DNA from: Mactromeris polynyma
Lineage: Eukaryota > Mollusca > Bivalvia > Venerida > Mactridae
DNA: 64,000 bases
Direction of reading: 5' to 3'
Assembly (NCBI GenBank): GCA_032209605.1
Contig: JASFXZ010000037.1
Location: 2,046,001-2,110,000 of the forward strand
Shown here: in pieces, positions 1 through 12,117 of the stretch
Layout of the letters: each line of letters begins with the position of its first letter
Numbering within the stretch: the first letter of the stretch is position 1
Position numbers and translations under genes: made by a program
Notes under the pieces: model-generated
Seen by the model: only the letters and a program-made list of their open reading frames with translations
Told to the model about the DNA's origin: nothing
The model's database searches: none

Positions 1-700
1 TTTTGTTACGTGTTCATTAGTTTTGATCTAAACAAGCGGGACAATTGAATTTGGGTTCTTTATTTGGAAGATGATGGAATGAGAGTGTGATTGGGCGCAC
101 CCTTATCCCAAACGACATCAATTTTTTTTATCTTGTAGGAGGTAAAGTGTCGTTTTTATTTTACTGTCCGAGATATGCAGAAAGGGGGGCATATCTAGAA
201 AATACCCTGCCTTGATTAGCCCCGGCTAAATTGTCAATAAAAGATGGAAATAAGCTCGTAAAAATTGTTCGCGTTTTCATTACACCGCGCCGTTGTGTCA
301 CTTGAATAATAAAAACAAAAACAATTAGAAATACGTTTTCATATTTATTTTTTCATGTTACATGGTTTGAAGTTCCTGACTTATTTCCATAAGAATCAAT
401 CCAAATGTATTGAGTCCTTTCTATTTCGAAACATCAGTGATATTGGCGCTCTCATCCTCTATGTGTGCATCTTGTATCCTTATTGCCTTTGTGTTTGTTT
501 GACATGTATGAACAGTTGGACCTCGTTCATTCGAAGTCTTCAGGTCCGAAACTTTATTTCGAATAATACATGGTTTCGAATAGCACATTTCAATTCGACG
601 TGAAAAAAATATATCGGGAACTGACATTTATTTCGGATAATACCGAGTATTTGGATAGAAGGTTGTCGGATAAAGGAGGACCGACTGTATACATGTATAT
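1..700. other. Non-coding, AT-rich, possible transposon debris
   Basis: I see no exon with convincing splice sites. Around 545-660 a short motif occurs twice, once as tttatttcgaataata and once as tttatttcggataatac, about 75 bp apart. This resembles the ends of degraded mariner-like elements, but no paired inverted end can be placed. The short open frames here look random. Confidence 0.4.
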
Positions 701-704
701 GTTT

Positions 705-3050
705 ATGTCTCAGTGTGCTGTAAGGCCGGCTGTGCACTGCGTATGAGGCATGTCTCCGTGTGCTGTAAGGCCGGCTGTGCTCTCCGTATGTGGCATGTCT
801 CCATGTGCTGTAAGGCCGGCTGTGCTCTCCGTATGTGACATGTCTCCGCGTGCTGTAAGGCCGGCTGTGCTCTCCGTATGTGACATGTCTCCGCGTGCTG
901 TAAGGCCGGCTGTGCTCTCCGTATGTGGCATGTCTCCGTGTGCTGTAAGGCCGGCTGTGCACTCCGTATGTGGCATGTCTCCGTGTGCTGTAAGACCAGC
1001 TGTGCACTCCGTAGCTGGCATGTCTCCGTGTGCTGTAAGGCCGGCTGTGCACTCCGTAGCTGGCATGTCTCTGCGTGCTGTAAGGCCGGCTGTGCTCTCC
1101 GTATGTGGCATGTCTCCGCGTACTGTAAGGCCGACTGTGCACTCCGTAGCTGGCATGTCTCTGCGTGCTGTAAGGCCGGCTGTGCACTCCGTAGCTGGCA
1201 TGTCTCTGCGTGCTGTAAGGCCGGCTGTGCTCTCCGTATGTGGCATGTCTCCGCGTGCTGTAAGGCCGGCTGTGCACTCCGTAGCTGGCATGTCTCTGCG
1301 TGCTGTAAGGCCGGCTGTGCTCTCCGTATGTGGCATGTCTCCGCGTGCTGTAAGGCCGGCTGTGCACTCCGTAGCTGGCATGTCTCTGCATGCTGTAAGG
1401 CCGGCTGTGCTCTCCGTATGTGGCATGTCTCCGCGTACTGTAAGGCCGACTGTGCACTCCGTGTGTGGCATGTCTCCGTGTGCTGTAAGGCTGGCTGTAA
1501 TCTCCGTATGTGGCATGTCTCCGTTAGCTGTAAGGCCGGCTGTGCTCTCCGTATGTGGCATGTCTCCGCGTGCTGTAAGGCCGACTGTGTCCTCCGTATG
1601 TGGCATGTCTCCGTGTGATGTAAGGCCAACTGTGCACTCCGTGTGTGGCATGTCGCCGTGTGCTGTAAGGCCGGCTGTGCACTCCGTGTCTGGCATGTCT
1701 CCGTGTGATGTAAGGCCGGTTGTGCACTCCGTATGTGGCATGTGTCCGTGTGATGTAAGGCCAACTGTGCACTCCGTGTGTGGCATGTCGCCGTGTGCTG
1801 TAAGGCCGGCTGTGCACTCCGTGTCTGGCATGTCTCCGTGTGATGTAAGGCCGGCTGTGCTCTCCGTATGTGGCATGTGTCCGTGTGATGTAAGGCCGGC
1901 TGTGCTCTCCGTATGTGGCATGTCTCCGTGTGCTGTAAGGCCGGCTGTGCTCTCCGTATGTGGCATGTCTCCGCGTACTGTAAGGCCGACTGTGCACTCC
2001 GTAGCTGGCATGTCTCTGCGTGCTGTAAGGCCGGCTGTGCACTCCGTAGCTGGCATGTCTCTGCGTGCTGTAAGGCCGGCTGTGCTCTCCGTATGTGGCA
2101 TGTCTCCGCGTGCTGTAAGGCCGGCTGTGCACTCCGTAGCTGGCATGTCTCTGCGTGCTGTAAGGCCGGCTGTGCTCTCCGTATGTGGCATGTCTCCGCG
2201 TGCTGTAAGGCCGGCTGTGCACTCCGTAGCTGGCATGTCTCTGCATGCTGTAAGGCCGGCTGTGCTCTCCGTATGTGGCATGTCTCCGCGTACTGTAAGG
2301 CCGACTGTGCACTCCGTGTGTGGCATGTCTCCGTGTGCTGTAAGGCTGGCTGTAATCTCCGTATGTGGCATGTCTCCGTTAGCTGTAAGGCCGGCTGTGC
2401 TCTCCGTATGTGGCATGTCTCCGCGTGCTGTAAGGCCGACTGTGTCCTCCGTATGTGGCATGTCTCCGTGTGATGTAAGGCCAACTGTGCACTCCGTGTG
2501 TGGCATGTCGCCGTGTGCTGTAAGGCCGGCTGTGCACTCCGTGTCTGGCATGTCTCCGTGTGATGTAAGGCCGGTTGTGCACTCCGTATGTGGCATGTGT
2601 CCGTGTGATGTAAGGCCAACTGTGCACTCCGTGTGTGGCATGTCGCCGTGTGCTGTAAGGCCGGCTGTGCACTCCGTGTCTGGCATGTCTCCGTGTGATG
2701 TAAGGCCGGCTGTGCTCTCCGTATGTGGCATGTGTCCGTGTGATGTAAGGCCGGCTGTGCTCTCCGTATGTGGCATGTCTCCGTGTGCTGTAAGGCCGGC
2801 TGTGCACTCCGTATGTGGCATGTCTCCGTGTGCTGTAAGGCCGGCTGTGCAATCCGTATGTGGCATGTCTCCGTGTGCTGTAAGGCCGGCTGTGCACTCC
2901 GTATGTGGCATGTCTCCGTGTGATGTAAGGCCGGCTGTGCTCTCCGTATGTGGCATGTCTCCGTGTGATGTAAGGCCGGCTGTACACTCCGTATGTGGCA
3001 TGTCTCCGTGTGCCGTAAGGCCGGCTGTGCACTCCGTATGTGGCATTTCC
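705..3050. repeat. 45-bp minisatellite, about 52 copies, with a duplicated 855-bp block
   Basis: A GC-rich 45-bp unit (starting tgtctccgtgtgctgtaagg and ending tccgtatgtggca) is repeated head to tail about 52 times. Because 45 is divisible by three and the unit has few stops, several frames on both strands stay open for up to about 790 codons. These are by-products of periodicity, not evidence of a protein. Units fall into variant types (gtgct/gtgat/gcgct; cactccgtag/ctctccgtat). The order of variants in 1111-1965 recurs in 1966-2820, exactly 19 units later, so a block of 855 bp was duplicated in tandem recently. Confidence 0.95.
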
Positions 3051-3124
3051 TGTCAACTTCTTCATTCATTTCCAATATCATTTACTATAATATAGTGACT
3101 GGAACGGAATCTTGAAACTAATGT

Positions 3125-3380
3125 AACCTTTTAAAATGATTGTACATGTATTACAATTGAACATTTATAAACATACGTCAGATTCAGCAGTATTTAAATC
3201 GATACTGTTTTCAGTTGACTAAACCAATGTTTATTATAGTTTTTTGTTGTTTCTTACGTGTTCTGTGAAAGGAATTAACAAGTTTGCGGTATGAATCAGA
3301 AGCTCAGAGCTAAACATTTACGATTTTATGAAAAAACAATTTAACAAGGTGTATTATCTAAGTTCAAATTATAAGATAAA
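3125..3380. repeat. Copy of the 3' flank of the downstream Ly6 gene
   Basis: About 200 bp here matches 9045-9240 in the same orientation. Shared runs include gattcagcagtattt, cttacgtgttctgtgaaagg and gtatgaatcagaagctca. At the downstream site this sequence lies about 330 bp after the stop codon of the Ly6-like gene. This may be the 3' flank of a second, upstream gene copy whose body has been lost or replaced by the minisatellite. An independent dispersed repeat is also possible. Confidence 0.7.
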
Positions 3381-3837
3381 GGATATTCGTCTAGCTCGAA
3401 GATGTACTTCTACACTAGATTGGTAAATAGGGATTTTGTTCCAATTTGGAGTCTGTTGTAGCTTACTTGACGATATACAGATATTGTACAAATGGTAACG
3501 ATGCCATATTAATTTTAACGTGTGCATTTTATTGCTGCGAGGTGAGAATTTGTTGATGATTCGTTGAAGAAAATGTCTGCATTACAGTTTTGAATAAGGT
3601 GTTCAGAAGATATCAAAAAGGTGATATAACTAGTACCGCTCGAAACAGTTTCTTACTATACACTCCATCAGTTCCAGTTATGAAGAAAAATCGACAGACT
3701 GGTGAGCGTGGCTGATTAACATAAATATGAAAGGTCTGGGGAAAATTTCCAGAATATTAAGCCTATGTCCGGAAAATAATGTTAAGGTTCTGTGAACAAT
3801 ACGTGCTGTTGTAATTTTGATTGATATGGTCCCAATA

Positions 3838-4150
3838 CCATTAATGACGGAAAATTCATCATCTCAGTACTTCTTTTCTTCTCACCCAGTGTAGTTCACT
3901 AAGCCATTAATGACGGAAAATACATCATCTCAGTACTTCTCACTCAATGTAGTTCACTAAGTCATTAATGACGGAAAATACATCATCTCAGTACTTTTTT
4001 TCTTCTCACCCAATGTAGTTCACTAAGTCATTAATGACGGAAAATACATCATCTCAGTACTCCTCACTCAATGTAGTTCACTAAGTCATTAATGACGGAA
4101 AATACATCATCTCAGTACTTTTTTTCTTCTCACCCAATGTAGTTCACTAA
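3838..4150. repeat. Tandem repeat, alternating 58- and 66-bp units
   Basis: Five copies of cattaatgacggaaaatac...atgtagttcactaag follow each other. Long units carry an extra ttttcttct-type insert and alternate with short units (long, short, long, short, long), so the true period is a dimer of about 124 bp. It lies inside the proposed first intron of the Ly6-like gene, just before the signal-peptide exon. Confidence 0.9.
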
Positions 4151-4334
4151 GGCTGAATACCAAAAAGTAAGAAACTCGAAGCCATTGGTTTATACAACAG
4201 CGATCGCTGCTACAAAGCTTCCTATACGATGGCTGAACATTGTAATCAATTACGACACGGGCATATGGTTTATATGTCCGTGCTTTAGATAGCCAAATAT
4301 TTAAAAGTACTTTTTAAATCAAATATCTTTTCAG

Positions 4335-7300
4335 CGATTGTCGCATTTGTACTGTTGTTTGGAGACACCGAAGGGGCACTAGCAACACGCATTGCTTCTC
4401 CTCCACTACCAGGAATGCATAAACCATCCACCAGTCGTATGTAGAATATTATTATAATCTTTAATTTTGTAACGCAGTTACAAAGTATAATCCGGAGAAC
4501 GTAAGAAATGAATTAAAAGCATATAAAATGTACCGTGCTGGGCCCGTATTCAAAAAGCTCCCAAGATTTGACGTAAGTAAATTCCTTATCTTTATAAAAT
4601 CTTCTTAAATAACACTTAAGACTTTTTCCAATATTTAAGGAAAATTTATCAAACTAAGGGAAATTTTCTCCTTAGGAGCTTTATGAATACAAGCCCTGGT
4701 CACTAGTGGACACTAATGAGTCAAGACCAATCCTGATGTAAGAAAGACTGAATTTAAATTATAAACATAAAATTGACAAAATAAACAATATAATGTGTAG
4801 GTTATATTTCTTGATCTTACACAATAAGATCGGTGACGTTATTCCTTGAGATATGTAATAAATCGCTGAACAATTATCTGATGTGTTCTTAATAAATAAC
4901 ATATTGACTAACCAAATCAAGGCATTCCACTCATCTGTTCGTGGTTAATATAAATTATTGTGTTCACCAAATGTCATAATTTGATAGTTTAGAGAAAATC
5001 AAATATCTCATTATTCCCTTTTAAAGCTGTACCAACAACGACAACAACAACAAAGCGAACTACGTCCACTACACCAACAACGACAACAACAACAAAGCGA
5101 ACTACGTCCACTACACCAACAACGACAACAACAACAAAGCGAACTACGTCCACTACACGCACTACGTCCACAATGTCCACTACACTATCGCCGACATCAA
5201 CTAATACAATGGTATGTAAGTCTACAAAAATAATAATGTTCTTGTTAGTTGGTAAGCGTCTTGTTATTCAACGGATTTCCCCCGACTTAACACTACATCG
5301 GAAACAGAACAAATAACATTTCCTGCTCTAATAGCAAACAATTATGACCGCTGGTTTCCTATGACCAAATACAGTGTGCATAACACTATAACCTGATATT
5401 CGTGAACTAATTGTCCAAATAAAGTGTGCATAACACTATAACCTGATATTCGTGAACTAATTGTCCAAATACAGTGTGCATAACACTATAACCTGATATT
5501 CGTGAACTAATTGTCAAAATACAGTGTGCATAACACTATAACCTGATATTCGTGAACTAATTGTCCAAATACAGTGTGCATAACACTATAACCTGATATT
5601 CGTGAACTAATTGTCCAAATACAGTGTGCTTAACACTATAACCTGATATTCGTGAACTAATTGTCCAAATACAGTGTGCATAACACTATAACCTGATATT
5701 CGTGAACTAATTGTCCAAATACAGTGTGCATAACACTATAACCTGATATTCGTGAACTAATTGTCCAAATACAGTGTGCATAACACTATAACCTGATATT
5801 CGTGAACTAATTGTCCAAATACAGTGTGCACAACACTATAACCTGATATTCGTAGACTAATTGTCCAAATACAGTGTGCATAACACTATAACCTGATATT
5901 CGTGGACTAATTGTCCAAATACAGTGTGCATAACACTATAACCTGATATTCGTGAACTAATTGTCCAAATACAGTGTGCTTAACACTATAACCTGATATC
6001 CGTAGACTAATTGTCCAAATACAGTGTGCATAACACTATAACCTGATATTCGTGAACTTATTGTCCAAATACAGTGTGCATAACACTATAACCTGATATT
6101 CGTGAACTAATTGTCCAAATACAGTGTGCATAACACTATAACCCGATATTCGTGAACTAATTGTCCAAATACAGTGTGCATAACACTATAACCTGATATT
6201 CGTAGACTAATTGTCCAAATACAGTGTGCATAACACTATAACCTGATATTCGTGAACTAATTATCCAAATACAGTGTGCATAACACTATAACCTGATATT
6301 CGTGGACTAATTATCCAAATACAGTGTGCATAACACTATAACCTGATATTCGTGAACTAATTGTCCAAATACAGTGTGCATAACACTATAACCCGATATT
6401 CGTGGACTAATTTCCAAATACAGTGTGCATAACACTATAACCTGATATTTGTGGACTAATTGTCCAAATACAGTGTGCATAACACTATAACCTGATATTC
6501 GTGAACTAATTATCCAAATACAGTGTGCATAACACTATAACCCGATATTCGTGGACAAATTATCCAAATACAGTGTGCATAACACTATAACCTGATATTC
6601 GTGAACTAATTGTCCAAATACAGTGTGCATAACACTATAACCTGATATTCGTGAACTAATTGTCCAAATACAGTGTGCTTAACACTATAACCTGATATTC
6701 GTGAACTTATTGTCCAAATACAGTGTGCATAACACAATAACCTGATATTCGTGAACTAATTGTCCAAATACAGTGTGCATAACACTATAACCTGATATTC
6801 GTGAACTAATTGTCCAAATACAGTGTGCATAACACTATAACCTGATATTCGTGAACTAATTGTCCAAATACAGTGTGCACAACACTATAACCTGATATTC
6901 GTAGACTAATTGTCCAAATACAGTGTGCATAACACTATAACCTGATATTCGTGGACTAATTGTCCAAATACAGTGTGCATAACACTATAACCTGATATTC
7001 GTGAACTAATTGTCCAAATACAGTGTGCATAACACTATAACCTGATATTCGTAGACTAATTGTCCAAATACAGTGTGCATAACACTATAACCTGATATTC
7101 GTGGACTAATTATCCAAATACAGTGTGCATAACACTATAACCTGATATTCGTGAACTAATTGTCCAAATACAGTGTGCATAACACTATAACCCGATATTC
7201 GTGAACTAATTGTCCAAATACAGTGTGCATAACACTATAACCTGATATTCGTAGACTAATTGTCCAAATACAGTGTGCATAACACTATAACCTGATATTC

Positions 7301-8732
7301 GTGAACTAATTATCCAAATACAGTGTGCATAACACTATAACCTGATATTCGTGGACTAATTATCCAAATACAGTGTGCATAACACTATAACCTGATATTC
7401 GTGAACTAATTGTCCAAATACAGTGTGCATAACACTATAACCCGATATTCGTGGACTAATTATCCAAATACAGTGTGCATAACACTATAACCTGATATTT
7501 GTGGACTAATTATCCAAATACAGTGTGCATAACACTATAACCTGATATTCGTGAACTAATTGTCCAAATACAGTGTGCATAACACTATAACCTGATATTT
7601 GTTGACTAATTATCCAAATACAGTGTGCATAACACTATAACCTGATATTCGTGAACTAATTATTCAAATACAGTGTGCATAACACTATAACCTGATATTC
7701 GTGAACTAATTGTCCAAATACAGTGTGCATAACACTATAACCTGATATTCGTGGACTAATTGTCCAAATACAGTGTGCATAACACTATAACCTGATATTC
7801 GTAGACTAATTGTCCAAATACAGTGTGCATAACACTATAACCTGATATTCGTGAACTAATTGTCCAAATACAGTGTACATAACACTATAACCTGATATTT
7901 GTGGACTAATTGTCCAAATACAGTGTGCATAACACCATTACTTGCTATTCGTGAACGAATTGTTAGAAATATTTGAAAAGTATCACGAGTTAAGTACTAC
8001 TGCCACAAACGCGTTACCACAATTTCAATACTGTCACCTGAATCGAATGAAATACGATACCTAAAGTCATATGCGTGATCGCCCTGTAAAATGTATGACA
8101 TCCCCTTAAATAGTACAACGTCCATCTGTTTATTAGTTTTAATATTAACACATTGCATCATAATTTTGTTATTCAGTTAAATACTTTGTGTTAAATATAT
8201 ATTATATAATATATATTATTTTTATAGGCACCAATTACATGCTTCAGTGGAACATGTACAACCTTGCCGTGTAGTAACAGCTCCTTTCCTATTGCATTTG
8301 TGAAATGCACAACTCCAATCCCAGCATGTGTGGTAAGTATATTTACAGACACGGTAATGTGTTGGTTTCTGTCCAAACCATTCACCTTTAAGAAAATAAA
8401 CAGTCCTCATGCATTAACATCGCGTTTTTGGAATTAAAGTTAAACGTTAATAATAATTATTTTGTTAGTCTCTACTTATCATTGTTCTTACTTTTTAGAC
8501 CGAAATCACTGCTCCGAAAGGTGGCGACAAACAGTATCTCTTCCGCTGTGCGACTAGCATCTGCTCCGTAGAAAAGAAGAATGCTATAAATAGCACTGAA
8601 GTCATGTGCTGTAATCAATCAAAGTGCAACACCTACGAGGCTGCCCTTGGATCTTGTGCACCGTGTTGGACAGGGATCACGACTTTAATAGCGTTAGGGC
8701 TGGAAGCATTCCGGCAACTTTATGTGTTCTGA
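4335..8732 (+). CDS. Ly6/uPAR three-finger protein with Thr-rich stalk, probably GPI-anchored
   Basis: Exons: 4335-4436, 5027-5211, 8228-8332 and 8499-8732, all with AG/GT borders and matching phases. The first listed exon enters in phase 1. A tiny exon at 3727-3733 (ATG AAA G) would complete it and give Met-Lys-Ala followed by a hydrophobic core and the cleavage-like motif ALA, but its donor (gtctgg) is weak, so the start is uncertain. Exon 5027-5211 codes a Thr/Ser/Pro stretch with three identical 14-residue repeats, likely an O-glycosylated stalk. The last two exons hold ten cysteines in LU-domain order, ending in the family signature CCNQSKCN. A hydrophobic tail after GSCAPCW fits a GPI-anchor signal. 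Proteins of this family are extracellular and bind diverse partners; no ligand can be inferred. A possible polyA signal AATAAA lies at 8944-8949. Decayed paralogue pieces follow. Confidence 0.82.
5032..5157 (+). repeat. Coding 42-bp repeat, three identical copies
   Basis: Three perfect 42-bp copies (5032-5073, 5074-5115, 5116-5157) each encode PTTTTTTKRTTSTT in the stalk exon of the Ly6-like gene. The perfect identity suggests recent expansion and possible length polymorphism without frameshift. Confidence 0.9.
5364..7963. repeat. 50-bp minisatellite, about 52 copies, intronic
   Basis: The unit begins ccaaatacagtgtgcataac and ends gatattcgtgaactaattgt (50 bp). It fills most of the intron between the stalk exon and the first LU-domain exon of the Ly6-like gene. 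Variants (gaacta, ggacta, agacta; ttgtcc or ttatcc; acctga or acccga) recur in similar order about 21 units (1,050 bp) apart. For example, a rare gcacaacac variant lies at 5828-5836 and again at 6877-6885. The spacing is 1,049 because one unit near 6410 lost a base. The outermost units are degenerate. Confidence 0.95.
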
Positions 8733-8999
8733 TCTGACTTTATACATCAACTGTTCAGCAAGACAGCAATTGTCAGCTTAAGCAGCAGAACACATGTAAC
8801 AGTTTTAGAAATATGAGCGAAATATGTGTAGCTTTGTAGTGTCTACTTGTGAGTTGATTACTGTAGTTTTTCATTTTTTTAGACTCTGCACGTGTAAACA
8901 TGTCCCAATGAAACTTGTTAAACAAGTGGATAAAAGGCCAAGCAATAAATATCTTAATTAATCGGTGTTATAGTTTGAACCAATCATCATGTATGGCAA

Positions 9000-9320
9000 A
9001 TCATCAATATATCACCATTCATGTTCCATCAACATTATTCCACATTGTCTCAAACGTCGGATTCAGCAGTATTTTAATTCGATACTGTTTCCAGTTGACC
9101 AAACCAGGGTTTATTATAAGTTTTATGTTGTTACTTACGTGTTCTGTGAAAGGAATTAACAAGTTTTCCGTATGAATCAGAAGCTCATAGCTAATATTAT
9201 GATTTTATGCAACAAAATGTACAAGTTCAAATTATTTGAATCAAACATTCATTTATGGAAATCCTCAATTTATCGCCATTCATGTTCAATTAACACTATA
9301 CCACATTGCCTCACACTGCT
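9000..9320. repeat. Locally duplicated 3' flank sequence
   Basis: The segment around 8990-9055 (caccattcatgttccatcaa...) recurs degenerately around 9250-9320 (cgccattcatgttcaattaa...). Between them lies the segment shared with 3125-3380. This fits repeated duplication of the 3' flank of the Ly6-like gene. Confidence 0.65.
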
Positions 9321-9369
9321 TAATCCCTCTGGGCATTAACATTTTTTAGAAAGGAAATCATCTCTATAC

Positions 9370-10200
9370 AAAAAGCACTTGAAATGTCAAAATGATAACT
9401 AATGCTTAGTAAGGAAATTTCACTCTTGTTTATATCACACAATTTTTGTTTTCCGAATCATGGACATTCATTTCATTAAATCTTTACACTTTTTATTCAA
9501 AATGTAATAACATGAGGAAACATATGCACACATTGAGAGCTGTAATTGTACAATGTAACAATCTGAACCAACTTGTATTCAATGTGACTATACCACACGG
9601 TATGTAACCCTTGAATCTGGTGCATCGTGTTGACAGGGATCACTTCTTCACAGTTATAATTGGTGGCATTTCGTTGTGTGCCCCTACTTGACTACACGAT
9701 TACTGTTCGTTCAACAACTGGTTAGCAGCCAATACGTGTCAACGTACTTCTTACTACAAGTACATGTCCCAATTTGCTGCTTTAAATGAGAAGAATGAAC
9801 CAAATAGGGTCTTAAATAAACATTGTCTGACAGGTGCCATCACAATAATTGCAGCTTTTATTGGGACAGCATGTTTATTACAACTAAAGGACCTCGCCTT
9901 TCTCGACAATTTCAGACCCTTAGCAAAATGCAGTTATATTTCATGGCCATATATTCTTACTCTGTCTGGAAATTAAGACAGGTGGCTATGGCAGAGACAA
10001 TAACCACTTGAATTGTCAAATGAAATGACAGTAAAAAGCCGAATGTCTCACTCCTGTTTTGATCACACAGTTTTTTGTCTTTGTCGAGAATCATGGACGC
10101 CTGTTTCAGTATATTTATACATTGTAATCAGAACATGATACAATGCAATCAGTACGTAATGGCACAGAGCACTAACTGAAACCAAGTTTTATTGATGAAA
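9370..10200. repeat. Diverged duplicate of 3' flank (9370-9560 and 10000-10200)
   Basis: The stretch 9380-9550 (tgaaatgtcaaaatgataac ... tcatggacattcatttc) aligns with 10010-10190 (tgaattgtcaaatgaaatga ... tcatggacgcctgtttc) in the same orientation and order. The decayed Ly6 exon lies between them. Together they indicate a tandem duplication of a gene end plus its flank, now strongly diverged. Confidence 0.65.
9600..9770 (+). pseudogene. Decayed last exon of a Ly6-like paralogue
   Basis: The sequence cttgaatctggtgcatcgtg followed by ttgacagggatcac closely resembles the end of the intact last exon at 8645-8690 (cttggatcttgtgcaccgtg, ttggacagggatcac). One base is lost in the Trp codon region, which shifts the frame. 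Downstream similarity continues weakly through the old stop region (caactggttagcagcc). No upstream LU exons with intact cysteines were found, so this is a relic and not a gene. Confidence 0.7.
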
Positions 10201-12117
10201 CTGCTTGCGGCAATATACCAATCACTTTAAGACTTATCCAAATGAATGAATGAAATTTACGAGAAGGCAACAGCTATGCATGTCATATCATGTCCATTCT
10301 TTGAGAATAATCTCCACACATGGTATAATTATGGAAGAAAAGACAAAAGAAGAATGAATGTATTCATGATTTAATGGTAAAATGTCAACTAAAATATGGT
10401 AATTCTGAATATATAACGACTAGATAACATATATTTGCATGAAGTTCTGTAAACATGTGTGCAGTAGTAATTATTGCATTGAAAGGTCGTTACAACCACT
10501 CCAGATTGGTGCAGATCAGACATAACAAGTGTGTTCAGGGTGAGTGATATTTGGTGGCAGAATTTAAGGATGCATTTTAAATATACAGGAATTTCAGAAC
10601 TGAACTATAGGAATTTATAGGATTATAAGGAGAACAATCAAGCTCTTCAACCAGCTCCTCTACTCACCATTCTTCCTTAGATTAAAAATATGACGAATTA
10701 CAGTTTTCACATAGAAAAGAAACAAATTAAAAAATGTATATCATGAACAGACTAGAATTTGTCTCTCATTCAAATATTGACTTCCATTTCTTCTTCAAAT
10801 GCAATTTCCTTTTGAGAAAACAAATATTTCATTTAAGAAAATATGAATACCTATTTTGTGTATGCAATCTAACATGGAAAACAGTGTACATGTGTAATAT
10901 TAATAGTCACAACAGTACTATAGGAATGCCACACCTGAAAGAAATCAGAATTCTGAAGGATATTTTGGATTTCGGGGAACATGATACTTAAACAGATTTG
11001 AATATATAACCATTTCCTTCCTTCAGAATGCTGCGTTTCTTGCTTACCCCCTGTTAATATAGGAATGTATAGGAATTCCAAGAAATATATAAGAAACTTG
11101 ACGCTCTGTGTTTTATCAGCAAAACATCAAACATAAGATCACATTAACTAAATGGGACTACCAATAGAAGTATATTACATTAAAACTTTTAATTTTCTAT
11201 AGAATACATAACAGATACATGTGTGTGGATAGTATAAGAAAATGATCATACAAGTCTGTGATAAAGTATGTTCAACACAAACATTAACCCAATAAAGAAT
11301 AAAGCTACAATCAAAATTCATTTATCAATAATTTATGTAACTGTATAACATACCATGTGCACAGTGGTTAAGTGAACATTAGCTAGACTAGTAATTACAA
11401 GAACAGCATAAAATTGGGAGGATTGGGTTGTATTTAGCTTAGTCTGACAACAATCAAATACATAAAATAATGCCTCTTTTAGTCTATAACAAAGTACTTA
11501 AAGCAATTTGTATACTGATCACAGTAATTGTAAATTTACATACAAAGCATGGACACTGGCAATATCAATAAGAGAAATTACTACTGAATGTAATGATACA
11601 TAAACACTGCAATATTCTGTATGATATGATTCTTAAACATCAAAACTCAAATGAAATCAAAATAGTTTAAAAATCAATCCCCTCAAAATATTACATGAAT
11701 ATCAAAGATAATAAGCACTTTACACAATTATGGAAGATCTACTAACTGTTACCCATAGTATGAACCATACACCCAAACTTGAACCAAGACAAATTGAAGA
11801 ATAAAACCCAGAAAATCACATCCGACCCTTCCCTAGCCACAAAACTTTACTCTAGTTATGAGCTTACTAGAAACTACATTTTCAACCAGTAAATGACAGA
11901 ACACAGAATACGAGACGTAAATGGCAGTAAACATTTGTCTACTTTACATCAGGTGTGACACAAGTTATCACAACTAGAATTAAACACTACCTACTAGTAC
12001 TTGTGCCTGATTCAGAGACAGCTGAAAAATCTCATAGTATACCAAACTCCACCCCTAGATCATTATGACTCCCATTAATGTGGGAATAAATATGTGAAGT
12101 CAAGTGATAAATTATAA
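10200..12117. other. AT-rich non-coding stretch, nothing recognised
   Basis: About 1.9 kb of AT-rich sequence without exon-like open frames, clear repeats or RNA genes. Short open frames on both strands show no family features. Confidence 0.5.

Noticed and set aside
703..3095. Very long open frames (up to 792 codons) over the 45-bp array on both strands
   Set aside because: They exist in several frames at once because the period is divisible by three; no frame has independent support.
5364..7963. CRISPR-like regular repeats
   Set aside because: Repeats are contiguous without unique spacers and lie in a eukaryotic intron; this is a minisatellite.
9764..10011. Plus-strand open frames after the decayed Ly6 exon
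   Set aside because: No cysteine pattern or splice sites; they overlap the diverged 3' flank duplicate.
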